Numbered from the stretch's first letter, positions 1 through 10,653 are shown. The stretch is DNA of 37,559 bases from Gnomoniopsis sp. IMI 355080 (GCA_027946555.1 JAPEVC010000295.1:1-37559); one strand, 5' to 3'. The notes: generated by a model not told the origin, from the sequence alone. A program made the numbers and translations.

Positions 1-176
1 CTATTAGGGGGGGGGGGCTGTTAGGTTGGGTTTAATTTTTTCAAAACTAGTCCTTTACCTCCCGCCCAAAAAATTTTTATAATAATTATGTCGGACTTGT
101 AACGTCTTTCATATTACGTAGAGCTATTGGTAATTAAAGTAGGATATATTGGCTATGTGCTAGATATAGTTCATAA

Positions 177-263
177 AGAGAATTGACCGAGTGGTCTAAG
201 GTGGTAAGCTTGAGTCTTATTTGATTATTATTAATCACATCCGTTCGAATCGGATATTCTCTG
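177..263 (+). tRNA. trnS: tRNA-Ser(UGA)
   Basis: Type II tRNA with a long variable arm. The acceptor pairs AGAGAAT (177-183) with ATTCTCT, the D-arm is ACC/GGT, and the anticodon loop CTTGAGT gives UGA for UCN serine codons. The T-arm ATCCG-TTCGAAT-CGGAT is fully paired. It lies two genes upstream of rnl, a usual place for a Ser gene in filamentous ascomycete mtDNA. Confidence 0.9.
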
Positions 264-544
264 GCATATATTTTACTAAATATTGGCTTATAAAACATAA
301 ATTTTTTTTTGTACTTAGTTTTCGGTAACTGAAAACAAAATACAAATATCTACTAGATCGGGTTATTGGAAGAAAACTAAAGATAAATTTTTTAATTGTC
401 TTATGTTTATTTTTTGATTACAAGCCTGCCCAATAAATCCTTAACATAATAGCGGTATAGTGATTATATAGTGTAAATATATTAGTCTGAAAAAAAAGAC
501 TTAATAATATAATGCTTATTTTTCTTTATTTATTCCTTTTTTTT

Positions 545-616
545 CGGATTAGAGCCAGGCGGTTAGGCGCGCTCTTTGGGTGAGCGAATAGTTATGTTCG
601 ATTCATAATAATCCGA
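545..616 (+). tRNA. trnP: tRNA-Pro(UGG)
   Basis: The acceptor CGGATTA/TAATCCG, D-stem GCC/GGC, anticodon stem CGCTC/GAGCG with loop TTTGGGT (anticodon UGG) and T-stem TTATG/CATAA all pair. trnP upstream of rnl is a common arrangement in Pezizomycotina. Position 8 is G instead of the usual U. Confidence 0.9.
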
Positions 617-862
617 TATTAATTATTTAGGATACTTAAGAAGTATGTGTTAAATTATTGCTTTTCAATCTATGAAAAGGAACTATATTATAATATACTG
701 ACCTGTTATAAAAAAAACATATTTTTTTATAGGTGGAAAACTAGCTAGTAGTTTTATAAATAAGTGTTTTAATTGGATAAACAATGTATATATTAAGATA
801 TACATGTTAAGTAGAGGAAAGGGATAGGATAAACTGTAAGTTCGTATCCTATAAATTTCTAA

Positions 863-934
863 TGCGGGTTGATGTAATAGTTAACATGCTGGACTCATGA
901 TCCAAATTTGAAGGTGCGAATCCTTCACCCGCAT
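863..934 (+). tRNA. trnM: tRNA-Met(CAU), probable initiator
   Basis: The acceptor TGCGGGT/ACCCGCA and T-stem GAAGG/CCTTC pair perfectly, and the anticodon loop CTCATGA gives CAU. The 5' sequence (TG...TGATGTAAT.GTTAACAT) resembles mitochondrial initiator tRNAs such as that of yeast, so this is inferred to be fMet. A decayed copy lies downstream of rnl at 9441-9510, and the elongator-type gene is at 9343. Confidence 0.85.
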
Positions 935-937
935 ACA

Positions 938-1008
938 ATCTCAGTAGCTCAAAGGTAGAGCAGGTATTTTCCTAATTACCGAATTTAGTTCGAATCTAAA
1001 ATGGGATG
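938..1008 (+). tRNA. tRNA-Arg-like gene (CCU, enlarged anticodon loop), copy 1
   Basis: This is clearly related to trnR(CCU) at 11659: the D-arm is nearly the same and the T-arm matches closely. The acceptor ATCTCAG/ATGGGAT pairs except at its last position. The anticodon stem is shifted by one base, so GGTA pairs with TACC around a T.T mismatch and an 8-nt loop. The same sequence recurs at 8424-8494. It may be a decayed duplicate or a tRNA with an expanded anticodon loop, and function is uncertain. Confidence 0.55.
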
Positions 1009-1149
1009 GAGGGTGGTGCCTTAAAATACTAGGGTGGTAACCTTAAGAAATAACAAGGATAGTAACCTGATATAAACTAGGTTGGTAACCTTAAATAACT
1101 AGTCCTTACCCCCCCCCCTAATTCCCCTTCGGGTAATTAGGGGGAAGGT
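1009..1149 (+). repeat. Spacer with degenerate GGTGGTAACCTTAA repeats and a C-rich hairpin
   Basis: The unit GGTGGTAACCTTAA or a close variant occurs near 1032 and 1083, with related TAGTAACC near 1060, and again after the second Arg-like copy at about 8519-8535. From about 1105 to 1150 a strong inverted repeat pairs CTTACC...CCCCTAATT with AATTAGGGG...GGTAAG just before rnl. It may separate the tRNA and rRNA parts of a transcript, which is inference. Confidence 0.6.
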
Positions 1150-2544
1150 AAGTTATATTATTACTTTAAAAGTATGGAAAGGAACTTTTATGGAAATATA
1201 GTGCCGTGTATTAAAGAGAAAGATGTTATATTATGGTTGTTGTAAACCATATAAACTCTAAGAGAAATTACTTGATAAACGAAGCGAATTGAAATATCCT
1301 AGTAGCTTCAGGAAAAGAAATCAAAAGAGATTTTACGAAGTAGTGTGAACGAAAGTAAAAGAGCCAAACAAGTAAAATGGTTTGAATACTGTTTGAATAT
1401 TTGTTAAACTCGTCGTGCATTCCTAAGTAGGGCTAATATCCTGAAGGGTTGATGCATTGGTTAGTTTAACTGGGGAACCTACCCCAAAGGCTAAATATAA
1501 TACATGAGCATCAGAGAATAGTACCGTAAGGGAATTATTGAAATAGAAGTTTTATAAGCAGCTCGAGATGTTTTTTTAAAAAAGAGCGTACCTTTTGCAT
1601 AATGGGTCACCAAGTTAACATTAGATGCGAGCAGGTTAGTAGAGCCACAATGTGTATAAATCCAAGTGACTTGGGTTGTGTCCCTTTTCCTGTGGGGGAT
1701 GTGTAAGCGAGGTGTCTGCTTCTCGGTTACTTATATATGAAACTCTAGCTTATTATATAAGTAACCGTTCAAAAGAGGGGTTATTTACCTCCTGGAAGTG
1801 TGTCTGAGCAAGCTAGGTCATGTAAATCCGGCGAGACCTGGTGATTAATACCCACTTTGTCCGACGACGGTTAAACAAGACTAATGGTTCTCTACGCGCG
1901 TAGTTAAAACGATCATAACATAACAGAAAATGATAAGTGTCTAAAGTTAGACCCGAAGCCTAGTGATCTTACTATAGTCAGGGCTTAAGTGGCTCGAACG
2001 GTTTATTGTTGCAAAAATATCCGATGAACTATGGTAAGCTTAGTGAAAGACAATTCTGACTAGGATAGCTGGTTTTCTGCGAAACCTATAATAGTAGGCA
2101 ATTTAAGTAACATTATAGCAGGTACAGAACTTAATCTCTGACCAGATGTACATATTTCATATATTTATTTTTTGCGTAAGTGGTTAATAAATATGTGAAA
2201 ATACATTGTTCGCTGGTACATATCGGGGGGCCGTAGCAAGCTTTATCGGTGAGTATGTAGACTCGGAATGGCTTATATGGATCTTGAATGATCAGACATA
2301 GAATGATAAGGTTGTATGTCAAAAGGGAAACAGCCCAGAACAAAAGTTAAGGTTCCAAAATTATTGTTCAGTGAAAATTAAGAAGGTATTTATTAGAGTC
2401 GACCAGAAGATGGGCTTAGAAGCAGCCATAATTTCAAGACCTCGTAACAGAGCGCTGGTTAAATCTTTAGGTGCATCGAAAATTTAACGGATCTAAACAA
2501 TATACCGAAACTTTGTCCTCAATTAACTACTATACAAAAAAAAT

Positions 2545-2640
2545 CTTCCCCCCCCCGCGCAAGCGGTGGGGGACCCTCAGGGACCTTGGGGGTCTATCCC
2601 CAAAATCCCCCACAAGGGGGATAAGGGGGGAAGGGAAGTA
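2545..2640 (+). repeat. GC-rich palindromic expansion inside rnl
   Basis: Runs of C and G with short inverted repeats fill a variable region of rnl. The 17-nt core CGCGCAAGCGGTGGGGG (2556-2572) recurs exactly at 25431-25447 in the spacer between cob and trnC, so this looks like a dispersed GC cluster tolerated inside the rRNA, not an ancestral helix. Confidence 0.6.
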
Positions 2641-4699
2641 AATAATTCGCTATTTTGTGAATTATTTATATGGGTTTATAATAGGGTTAATTGCAGGGGT
2701 AGCAGAACGTTGGGTTATATTGGATTTTGAATTTTTTAAATCAAAATAATAAGGAAGAAGAGAGGTTGACTTAGTGGAAGGGACAATTACATCGAAGGGT
2801 GGCGGCGCAATCCCGTCACCAGCCTCAATATGAAGCGAGAGGTACACCCGGTAATCCCATCGGGTCCTCCGTGGTAAGGAACCTCAAGTGATAATGGTGA
2901 CATGAGTAACGAAAAGATTTAATATTAATATCTGCCTGTAGGAAACCCCGAAACCATTTATTAATTATTAAGAACTCGCCTAAAGCTTAAGGTTACGAGT
3001 CAAACGGCCTCTAAGTTTATTACCTGAAGGTTTAAACGATGAGATAACAGTGGTTAATTGCTGCTCGCATAGACTTCTTACTTCTCTTCTCTTATCCCTT
3101 CCCCCTTGGTTGGGGGTAGAGGTTAGGAGATTGTGGAGTGTGAGGTATATGCTACATATCGTGTACAACATTTGGATGTAAAATGAAGTTTACTGTTTTC
3201 ATTTTATGTAAGTGACAAATGTGCTGGAAAAAACAAATGATATGTTGTAGTAATTATGACTGTGTTTGGGAGCACGATAGCAGCGGGCTATTGTGTGAAG
3301 AGCATGGTTAAGAGAATACCGTACCTGGAAACTACCGAACAAGTAAGCTAGTAGAGAATACGAAGGCGTATAGAGATAACAATCATAAAGGAACTCGGCA
3401 AATTGATACCAAAACTTCGGGAAAAGGTAGGCTCATTAGTCTTGATTAATACAAGTAAAAAGGAAGAAGCATAAAAGGATGTTGTACGACTGTTTAATTA
3501 AAACACAGCACTTTGCAAAAAGATGATAAATCTAAGTATTGAGTGTGATACCTGCCCGGTGCCGGCTGGTTAACGGAAATAACTAAATTGTCGTAAATTT
3601 GGTGTAGAAGGAAACCCCGGTTAATGGCGGCCTTATACCTGAGGGTCCTAAGGTAGCGGAATACCTTGGCCGTTAAATGCGGTCTTTGCATGAATGGTGT
3701 AACGATACAACAGCTGTCTCTATGATTGACTCTGTGAAATTGGAATAGCTGTGCAGATACAGTTTACCTCTAGTTGGACGAGAAGACCCTATGCAGCTTT
3801 ACTGTTACTAATTATCTGGTATAATAAACACTTTAATTTGAGAATATAAGGTAATCGTATATTCAATTTTATTCGTTTAATAGGATTGAATGTGATATAA
3901 GTGAAATACCTTTATTAAGTTGTTATATCATTATTCATATGGAGAAGAATAACTAGGAGACAGTTTATGCGGGGCACAGACCCCATAAAGAGTAGATGGG
4001 AGTGTCTAAGGATTGTTATGTTAATTGTGGCTAATTAAAAAATATCTTTTTTAATAAAAGCTCGTGTTTTAATTCAAAAATTCACGAATCCCCTCTAGTA
4101 TCCTTACTACGTGGGGATAAAGTATAAAACAGGGGATCCTGAATAAATACCTATGGGATCACAATTATTAATTTTGTAAATATCTTTTATTTTTATCAAT
4201 ATCCACCGCATCGTTTGCTTATTAAAAATTATCTTTTTTAATAGGAGCGCGATGGATTAGGCTAAAAAAAAGATTATTAATTGGTTGCATGTATTTTATA
4301 ACCTAGTTGTATATAATCTTATGCTAGTACGACATCTGAAGGCGTACATATTATTGAAAGGGTAAGATTTAAGCTATAGTGAAATTAGCTTTAGTCAAAA
4401 AAAGTTTTTTTTTTCTAATCTCTTTTCCCCTTTAAGGTTAAGTGATGAAGACTATTATAGAAAACAAGGTGGAGTGGTCCCTTCTCTTTTGTAATAGTAT
4501 AATTATGCTTTTTTTCTAGTTATTAATTAATACTTAGCAGTATTTTTAATAATAATGTAAACTATTTACGAAGTTTAACGGCTTAATCTTGCTTTACTGT
4601 TTGATTCACAACAAATCTTACAGTCGCGTAAGCGGGGCATAGGATCACAAGACACATTAAGGAAAGGTCTTGGATTTTTGGAAAAGCTACGCTAGGGAT

Positions 4700-7453
4700 G
4701 TTTGTCCTTTAGTTCTTTTTTCTTACTTGCTGATCGCGCACCTAATAGAATCGAAGATTCTGTTAAGTGCACGATCAGGGGAAATTATAAAAAAATACTA
4801 ATTTTATTATAGATAGGTAAGAAAAATGATTAATATTAATTGGGTTAATTTCAAAAATTGCTTATTGTGAGGGAATAAAAAAATCCCATAAATCTGTAAG
4901 TAAATTTGAAGCGAATTTTAATTTAGTAATAGGGTTTTAGCGCACCTTCGCCTATAATCCTTCATGCTCACATCCTCTGCAGTGATGGCTTACCCTATCT
5001 TCCCCCTCGCTGAGAGTAGGGAAGGATAAAAAAAAGTATATTTTTTTTTATAGTGGGTACTAGTGGGGATGATTGCTACGCTAGGAGATATAAAGGTAAG
5101 GTGCACTCAAACGGTAAAATAATTAAAAACGTTCAACGACTATTAGGTGAGTTTTTACTAACAATAATCCTATCAAAAGAACCCGGCACTTTTTATTATA
5201 TATATATTTATAAATTTGAGCAAATTAGCTTAGAATTGTGTTTACAAATTTACCCCCGGAAGCTTGCTTGGCTCAGAATGAGCAAGCGGTGGTCTACTAA
5301 AACAGGGTAAGATAACTCTATGCTAATCTCTTAAATAAATTAACGAAAATCATTCTAAACAAATAAACAAATGAAAAAAAATAAAAATTTAATTAGTAAT
5401 CACACAAAGACTCCCGGGCGCCACCTGTGGTGGCTGGGAGCGGAGGAAGCGAGATATACTAAAACGGGAGCAATTATAGTAAAATCTCTTCCCACCGCCT
5501 CTTCTGAATCTATTAAGCGAGGGATGGAAAATAAAGAAATTAAGGTAAATGTCACTCCAACTATTTTTAAGCAAAATGTGAAGAATAATTTAAAAGTAAG
5601 ACCCTTTAATGATATGATAAGTGATGTAGGAGATATACAATACTTTCCTGCTTGATCTAAAGAATGAAGAAATAGTGTTTATCATTATAATAGGAATTTA
5701 ATAAAAAATTTACCTATTTACGATATTAACATAGTAAAAATTATAAAAAGCTATTTTAATATCTATTTTAGTAACCTGTTTCTTAAATATAAACACGTTC
5801 TAAATAGAAGAAGACGTTTATCTTTTAATAAAATTTTTTTCGCAAGACCTGAAATTAAGCACACTAATTCTAAAGCAATTGTAACTCTATACACTTTTAA
5901 TCGAGAAAAATTTGCCTTAAACAAAAAAATTAGGATAATTTCTTTTTTTATATGAAAATTGACCTGTTTATTGGGGTCAGGTAAAAAGTCTACTATTCGA
6001 TTACCAGTAGATACAAGAGTACTTACTTTTGAATGAAAAAAAAGATTCAAATCTTTTTTAGAAGAAAAAATCAAAAAGGGTAATTTATCATTAAAAACTG
6101 TAAATAGAAAGTTGGTTAAGCGATTAATGAGGGAAATGAATAAAAAATTATTTGATTTACGTATAAGAAAGTGAAAATTATTACGAGGTACATTACCAAT
6201 AAAAACTTTTACTAGACATAATCAAGGTTATTTAAATAAACTAGAAAAAATGTTTTTTAAATTTAATATTATTTTTGTTATAATGAAAGACAAAAATTTA
6301 CTTCAAGATTTTTATGGTTATTTCTCTGCTTTAAAAGCTAGTAAAGTTAAGGCAAAAGAACAAGCTAACAATTTAGTAAAATATTTATGAAAAAAGGAAT
6401 TTACTATTATACGTAAATATAAATTTAAACTAAATCTTAATAAGTATAAATTTGAAGAAAAATTTTTAGGTATATTAAGTAATACTTTAAGTAAAATTTA
6501 TAGTAAACAAATAGAATTTAATATTGTTAATTTAAAAAATATAGTATTTAATACTGATTTATTCACGGAAATGTCTACAAAAAAAATTGAGAGAAATAAA
6601 AGAGTTTTAAAAATAATTCATACTATGTTAAATAAGGCTAAGTTACCTAGAGTTAATAGAATACAAGAAAAAGGTCGAATTGTTAAAAGTGTAAATTATA
6701 ATTTAATAGAAAATAAATATAAAACTCTAGATCTAAAAATTATACTTAGTCATAAACTTGATTTAGATAAACTTTTAAATAATACTTATCTTAATTATGT
6801 TAAAGACCACTTCCAGGCGTCAGTGGCTGGTAGCGGGGAGGCTGAGAATAATTTATATCCTTTAAATTTAACTAAAGATGTTTCACCTTATCATATCTCT
6901 AATGTATTTTTAGATAAAAAAAAATACATATTATCGAAAAAAAAAAATTATTTGGACTTTTTACCCGGTTTTGATTTTAATAACAGAGCTTCTTATAAAT
7001 CTTTAAATTGATGAAATAATAAAGTAGATTCTTACACTAAATCTAGTAGTTTATACTATGTATTATATAATCTTATATTTAATTCTATTAAATATAAAAA
7101 TATGGGAGGAATTAGGATGGAAGTAAGAGGTAGATTAACTCCACGTTATAGAGCAGACCGTAGTGTATTTAAACTTAGATGGAAAGGAGGTTTAAAAAAT
7201 ATCGATTCTTCATACAAGGGATTACCTGTACGTAAAAGTAGAGGTCATCTTAATCCTAATGTTGGTTATTCAATTTTTACATCTAAACGTCGAGTTGGTT
7301 CTTTTGCTGTTAAAGGTTGAATGGCTGGTAAATAAAAAAAAAGATTGCGGGTTATTGGTTTTTTGCTGCCCATTTAGGCGAAATATATATAATAAAAATC
7401 TGAATACATAGTCTGATCCATTTTGTAAAAGATGGAAATATAACAAAAATTTG
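4700..7453 (+). mobile_element. Group I intron in rnl, hosting rps3
   Basis: The insertion lies in TAGGGAT^AACAGG, the classical omega (mL2450) position. The intron follows exon base T4699 and ends in G7453. The core is split around the protein gene: a 5' part near 5080-5145 and a 3' part near 7405-7420 containing ATAGTCTGA, a P7-type segment. In Pezizomycotina the intron at this site commonly carries ribosomal protein S3 in place of an endonuclease, as here. Confidence 0.9.
5371..7335 (+). CDS. rps3: Ribosomal protein S3 (intron-encoded)
   Basis: A continuous 654-residue frame in code 4 with several in-frame UGA codons. The first ATG after an in-frame TAA (5308-5310) sets the start, and the stop is TAA at 7333. 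The Lys/Asn-rich, poorly conserved N-terminal part leads to a basic C-terminal region (about residues 578-654) with GGIRMEVRGRLTPRYRADR and VKGWMAGK, typical of fungal mitochondrial S3, a small-subunit ribosomal protein. Two short GC-rich stretches look inserted in frame: 5410-5446 (residues about 14-27) and 6808-6846 (about 480-492). Both interrupt otherwise AT-rich coding sequence. There is no endonuclease motif. Confidence 0.9.
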
Positions 7454-8141
7454 AACAGGCTAATTTGCGCAAGAGTGTACTTAATGAGTGCGCGGTTTGG
7501 CACCTCGATGTCGGCTTAACTTCTCCTCTGGGATGCAGGACCTCGGTAGGGTTCGACTGTTCGTCGATTAATAAGTTACATGAGCTGGGTTAAATACGTC
7601 GTGAGACAGTATGGTTTCTATCTTCTAGAGGGAATTAGAATAAAATAAGGAGTAACCTAGTACGAAAGGAACGTGGGGAATTAAGTTATTCTGGGTTATA
7701 CCGGGATATACTTTATTAACCTATGGTTTATCTGTTGTTTATATGCCCGATATTAATTTAGGTATAATGGTTATTGATGATCTTCATTAACTACTTTTAT
7801 ACTGGGATACTACTTTCACTCAGGTAGTTGAATATAGTATAGGCACGGCAGGAAAGCTAAGTTAGTCCAAGATAAGTGCTGAAAGCATATAGGCACGAGG
7901 CTTACCTTAAGATATTTCTAAAATAGACGTAATATAAGATTACGAATATCCAATCCAATCGACTCCTTGAGAACAATAAAAGAATTTTATCTTTATAGGG
8001 TAATATATCTAATCTGTTTGTTCAGTCCTTATTGATATTGGTATAGACTTTGTTTGTAAGAATCTAGAGATTTGTAGGAAAAAAGTACTAATTATCTAAA
8101 TACTTGTTTAGCTAATATTAAATATTTAAATATAACCCTAG

Positions 8142-8212
8142 GCCTGGTTAGCATAAAAGAAATGCAATTGTTTTGTAATCAATTGAAGGGGGCGCGATAC
8201 CCCCACTGGGCT
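8142..8212 (+). tRNA. trnT: tRNA-Thr(UGU)
   Basis: The acceptor GCCTGGT/ACTGGGC (two wobble pairs), D-stem GCAT/ATGC, anticodon loop TTTGTAA (UGU) and an unusually GC-rich T-stem GGGGG/CCCCC. Its place as the first gene after rnl is the usual one in filamentous ascomycetes. Confidence 0.88.
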
Positions 8213-8300
8213 CCAGTATTTATATTTACTAGGTCCCTAATCCCCTAACCCCCCTAGGGGCAAGGTATTAGTTGATAGGCTAAATGTAAGTAAAATAATT

Positions 8301-8345
8301 CTTCGCCCTCCGGCGACCCAGGGATCGTAGATCCCGGAGGGATCG
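8301..8345 (+). repeat. GC-rich palindromic element, family A, copy 1
   Basis: The inverted repeat GGGATCGTAGATCCC (8321-8335) is flanked by CGACCCA and GGAGGGATCG. Relatives occur, in either orientation, at 9536, 10131, 10519, 11564 and 18484, usually as CCCTCCGGG...CCCTGGGTCGC followed by GAAG. Confidence 0.7.
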
Positions 8346-8423
8346 ATTGTTATTATATGTATTACATAAATAATAAAATAAATAAAAAGGGGAGTAAATA
8401 AAAAAAAAAAGTTTTACTGCCTA

Positions 8424-8494
8424 ATCTCAGTAGCTCAAAGGTAGAGCAGGTATTTTCCTAATTACCGAATTTAGTTCGAATCTAAAATGGGATG
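8424..8494 (+). tRNA. tRNA-Arg-like gene (CCU, enlarged anticodon loop), copy 2
   Basis: The same sequence as 938-1008, including the 8-nt anticodon loop, and similarity continues downstream to about 8540. The two copies flank rnl as direct repeats. The function of either is uncertain. Confidence 0.55.
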
Positions 8495-8651
8495 GCGGGT
8501 GGTTCCGTTAACAGCTATGATGGTAACCTTAATAAATAACGATTATCATACAAGAGGGCGATACAATGCTGGTGGAAGCGGCCCTTATTCTTTTTTTTGA
8601 TTATTTATAGTTATTAGAGGGTAACTCCGCGAGTGGAATTATCTTTAATTA

Positions 8652-8723
8652 GGATTAGTAGTCAAGTGGTACGACACAGCCCTTTCAAAGCTGCGATCGT
8701 GGGTTCGATCCCCACCTAGTCTA
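8652..8723 (+). tRNA. trnE: tRNA-Glu(UUC)
   Basis: The acceptor GGATTAG/CTAGTCT, T-arm GTGGG-TTCGATC-CCCAC and anticodon loop CTTTCAA give UUC. It follows trnT in the usual T-E-M order. Confidence 0.88.
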
Positions 8724-9342
8724 AATTTTTTTTTTATTTTGGGCGAAGTTTTTTTTTAGGTATATGGTAGTAAGTTCAAAATCATGTGTGGTATTTCGTC
8801 TACTGTCACTTTATAATAAAAATAAATATATTGATTTAAGATAATAAGTAATAATTCTATTTTAGTCCTTACCTATCAATATATAAGCTGTTGTTTTTTA
8901 TAAAAAATTTTAAACCTTTTGTAGGTTACTTCTAAATTCAATAGAGGTATGATAAAAACGAATTTTCAATTTTATTATTTATAAATTAAAAAGTGGTATA
9001 AGAAAAACAATCTTAGATCTTGGCCTATAAAAAAAAATGGATAAGAAAGCGGTAAAAGTGTAGTGTTTTAATACTCCCATACCGCTTGCGCTACGAATAA
9101 CTTCGTAGGAATTAATAAAAAAAAAATTGTAACTACAGGGCGCGGGCTCTAGTTTATTTTCAATATCTTTTTATTATTTTGCTACCTATAATCCGATCCG
9201 ACCCTTTAGGAGGGGTGGGTGGTAGGTAAGATAAAACCTTCCACGGTGTAGATAATGGATAAGGGGATAAGGGACAAGGAATTAGGATAAGTTATTTTAG
9301 TAAAAAGAGAAAGTAATTTAATTTGTAGTAAGTATAGGATAA
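8724..9342. other. AT-rich spacer, no gene seen
   Basis: 619 bases without a supportable ORF or tRNA. It contains A/T homopolymer tracts and a GC cluster near 9070-9110 (CCGCTTGCGC, then CTACGAATAACTTCGTAGG, a small hairpin), plus a G-rich purine stretch near 9195-9300. Confidence 0.6.
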
Positions 9343-9415
9343 GAGGCTATAACTTAATTGGTAAAGTGAACTGCTCATAACAGTTTTTATAAGTGTTCAA
9401 GTCACTTTAGCCTTA
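9343..9415 (+). tRNA. trnM: tRNA-Met(CAU), probable elongator
   Basis: The acceptor GAGGCTA/TAGCCTT, D-stem ACT/AGT, anticodon stem AACTG/CAGTT with loop CTCATAA (CAU), and T-stem AAGTG/CACTT. All arms pair. It differs from the initiator-type gene at 863 and is inferred to be the elongator. Confidence 0.88.
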
Positions 9416-9440
9416 TCCACTAAAAATCTTGAATTTTTAA

Positions 9441-9510
9441 GGGGTTTATGTAATAGTTTACATATCGGACTCATGATATAAATTTGAAGGTGTGAATCCT
9501 TTGCTTGCAT
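9441..9510 (+). pseudogene. Decayed copy of the initiator tRNA-Met
   Basis: Nearly base-for-base related to 863-934 (TATGTAATAGTTTACAT, GGACTCATGAT, AATTTGAAGGTGTGAATCCTT), but the acceptor strands AGGGGTT and GCTTGCA no longer pair and the T-stem is weakened. It lies beside the other trnM, where filamentous ascomycetes often have a second trnM, so it may be the older copy. Confidence 0.7.
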
Positions 9511-9535
9511 TAGGGTTTCAGATAAAAATGAAATT

Positions 9536-9603
9536 GTCCCTCCGGGATCTACGATCCCTGGGTCGCCCTTATTAAAAAAAATTTTTTTTTTATTAGGGCG
9601 AAG
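9536..9603 (+). repeat. GC-rich palindromic element, family A, copy 2
   Basis: CCCTCCGGGATCTACGATCC followed by CTGGGTCGCCC, then an A/T hairpin (A8-T10) and GGGCGAAG. The core is the reverse complement of copy 1 at 8301. Confidence 0.7.
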
Positions 9604-9813
9604 ACTTTTTAAAGCTCTTATTTTTTTAATAGGCTAATTTATAAACATGTCTAATGTAATTAAATTTTGATTATCCTTCCCTACTCTCAAAGAGAGGCAG
9701 GAAGGATAATACAAACTGAAAGCTGAAATTGATATACAGGGAATATGCCCGACCCACATAAGATGTAATATAAAACAATGATAACATATTGATATAATCC
9801 ATAATTTATTATA

Positions 9814-9896
9814 ATCCGAGTGCTGTAATTGGTAGCCAGGGAGTACTTAAAATGCTCTGATGAAATATCGTAGGTGTTCAAGTCACCTCTCGGATA
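9814..9896 (+). tRNA. trnL: tRNA-Leu(UAA)
   Basis: Type II tRNA with acceptor ATCCGAG/CTCGGAT, anticodon stem GAGTA/TGCTC with loop CTTAAAA (UAA), a variable arm, and T-stem AGGTG/CACCT. It reads UUR leucine codons, which are very frequent in the genes here. Confidence 0.9.
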
Positions 9897-10130
9897 ATTA
9901 TCAATTAGTCTAATTTGGTTTATACTTATTTACTATTATAAAAACATAGGATTACCTTTTATTTTTATTATTAATTCAACTCTATGTGTACTTATTTGTA
10001 CTTACTTATAATAAGTATAGTATTATTATATTGACTAATTCGTAATAATACTAAGATATAAGCATTATCTGTTTATTTCTGCTAACCCTTCTTGGCCATA
10101 ATAAAAAAAAAATAAGGCCACCCGTTTCCA

Positions 10131-10190
10131 TTTCGCGGAGCGGAGCGACCCAGGGTTCCTACGAAGTTCTTCGTAGGAACCTTGGGTACC
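10131..10190 (+). repeat. GC-rich palindromic element, family A, copy 3
   Basis: Contains GCGACCCAGGGTTCCTACGA and its mirror TTCGTAGGAACCTTGGGT, forming a long hairpin, preceded by CGCGGAGCGGAGCG. Confidence 0.65.
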
Positions 10191-10420
10191 TGGACACTGG
10201 GTGTGGACGGAAGGGAAAAAGATAAAAAATTTTGATTTAAAAATTTTCTCCTTGAGCCTGCGGTTTCACCGTAGACGTAAGCGGAGAGAGGGATTTTAAT
10301 ATAAATAAGATATGATTTATGCTGCAGGAGGATACGATCTTGTATAAGGGTTAGGGAGACGTTGTCTGTAACCTCCTATCAAGTGTAAGTTCTTTGGGCG
10401 TTTTACTCATAAATATATCT

Positions 10421-10515
10421 CGGCTCCGCCGCTCCCTGCCTTTAAAATTTTATACGGAGCAATAAATTTAATGTGGCTATATTTTCGCTTTGCGGGAATA
10501 AGGGGAGTAAATTTA
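10421..10515 (+). repeat. Dispersed 95-base repeat, copy A
   Basis: Starts CGGCTCCGCCGCTCCCTGCC and runs to GGGAGTAAATTTATA. It is almost identical to 20976-21072 between nad4 and cob, with a few substitutions and small indels. Confidence 0.8.
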
Positions 10516-10518
10516 TAT

Positions 10519-10558
10519 CCCTCCGGGTTCCGAGGAACCCTGGGTCGCGGAGCGAAGG
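10519..10558 (+). repeat. GC-rich palindromic element, family A, copy 4
   Basis: CCCTCCGGGTTCCGAGGAAC, then CCTGGGTCGCGGAGCGAAGG, directly after the dispersed 95-base repeat. Confidence 0.65.
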
Positions 10559-10580
10559 ATATACTTATTATTTTCCTTAG

Positions 10581-10653
10581 GCTTGAGAAGCTCAATTGGT
10601 TGAGCAGAGCATTGAAGCTGCTTTGGTTGTAGGTTCGAGTCCTATCTTGAGCA
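10581..10653 (+). tRNA. trnF: tRNA-Phe(GAA)
   Basis: The acceptor GCTTGAG/CTTGAGC, D-stem GCTC/GAGC, anticodon loop TTGAAGC (GAA) and T-stem GTAGG/CCTAT. Confidence 0.9.

Larger units (their letters stand above)
1150..8045 (+). rRNA. rnl: Large subunit ribosomal RNA, split by one group I intron
   Basis: Conserved 23S-type segments appear in order: CGAAGCGAATTGAAATATC (domain I, ~1278), AACAATATACCGAAACTTTG (~2496), GGGTCCTAAGGTAGCG (~3643), GACGAGAAGACCCTATGCAG (~3778), AAAGCTACGCTAGGGAT (~4683) and, after the intron, AACAGGCTAATTTGCGC (7454) and AGTACGAAAGGAACGTGG (~7658). Exon 1 runs to 4699 and exon 2 starts at 7454. The outer ends are placed by similarity to the E. coli layout and may be off by tens of bases. 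Fungus-specific expansions include a G/C-rich block at 2545-2640 and an inverted repeat at 1723-1768. The gene is the peptidyl-transferase RNA of the mitochondrial ribosome. Confidence 0.93.
9897..10580. other. Spacer with several GC clusters, no gene seen
   Basis: 684 bases between trnL and trnF. Besides AT-rich sequence it holds family A elements at 10131-10190 and 10519-10558, a 95-base repeat shared with the nad4-cob spacer (10421-10515), and a GC patch near 10255-10292. No tRNA fold or conserved reading frame was found. Confidence 0.6.

Noticed and set aside
2131..3691. Several minus-strand frames of 60-70 codons within rnl
   Set aside because: They are antisense to strongly conserved rRNA segments.
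5053..5310. 85-codon frame upstream of rps3 in the same reading frame
   Set aside because: It overlaps the 5' part of the group I core, starts with GTG, and is separated from rps3 by a TAA; there is no conserved protein sequence.
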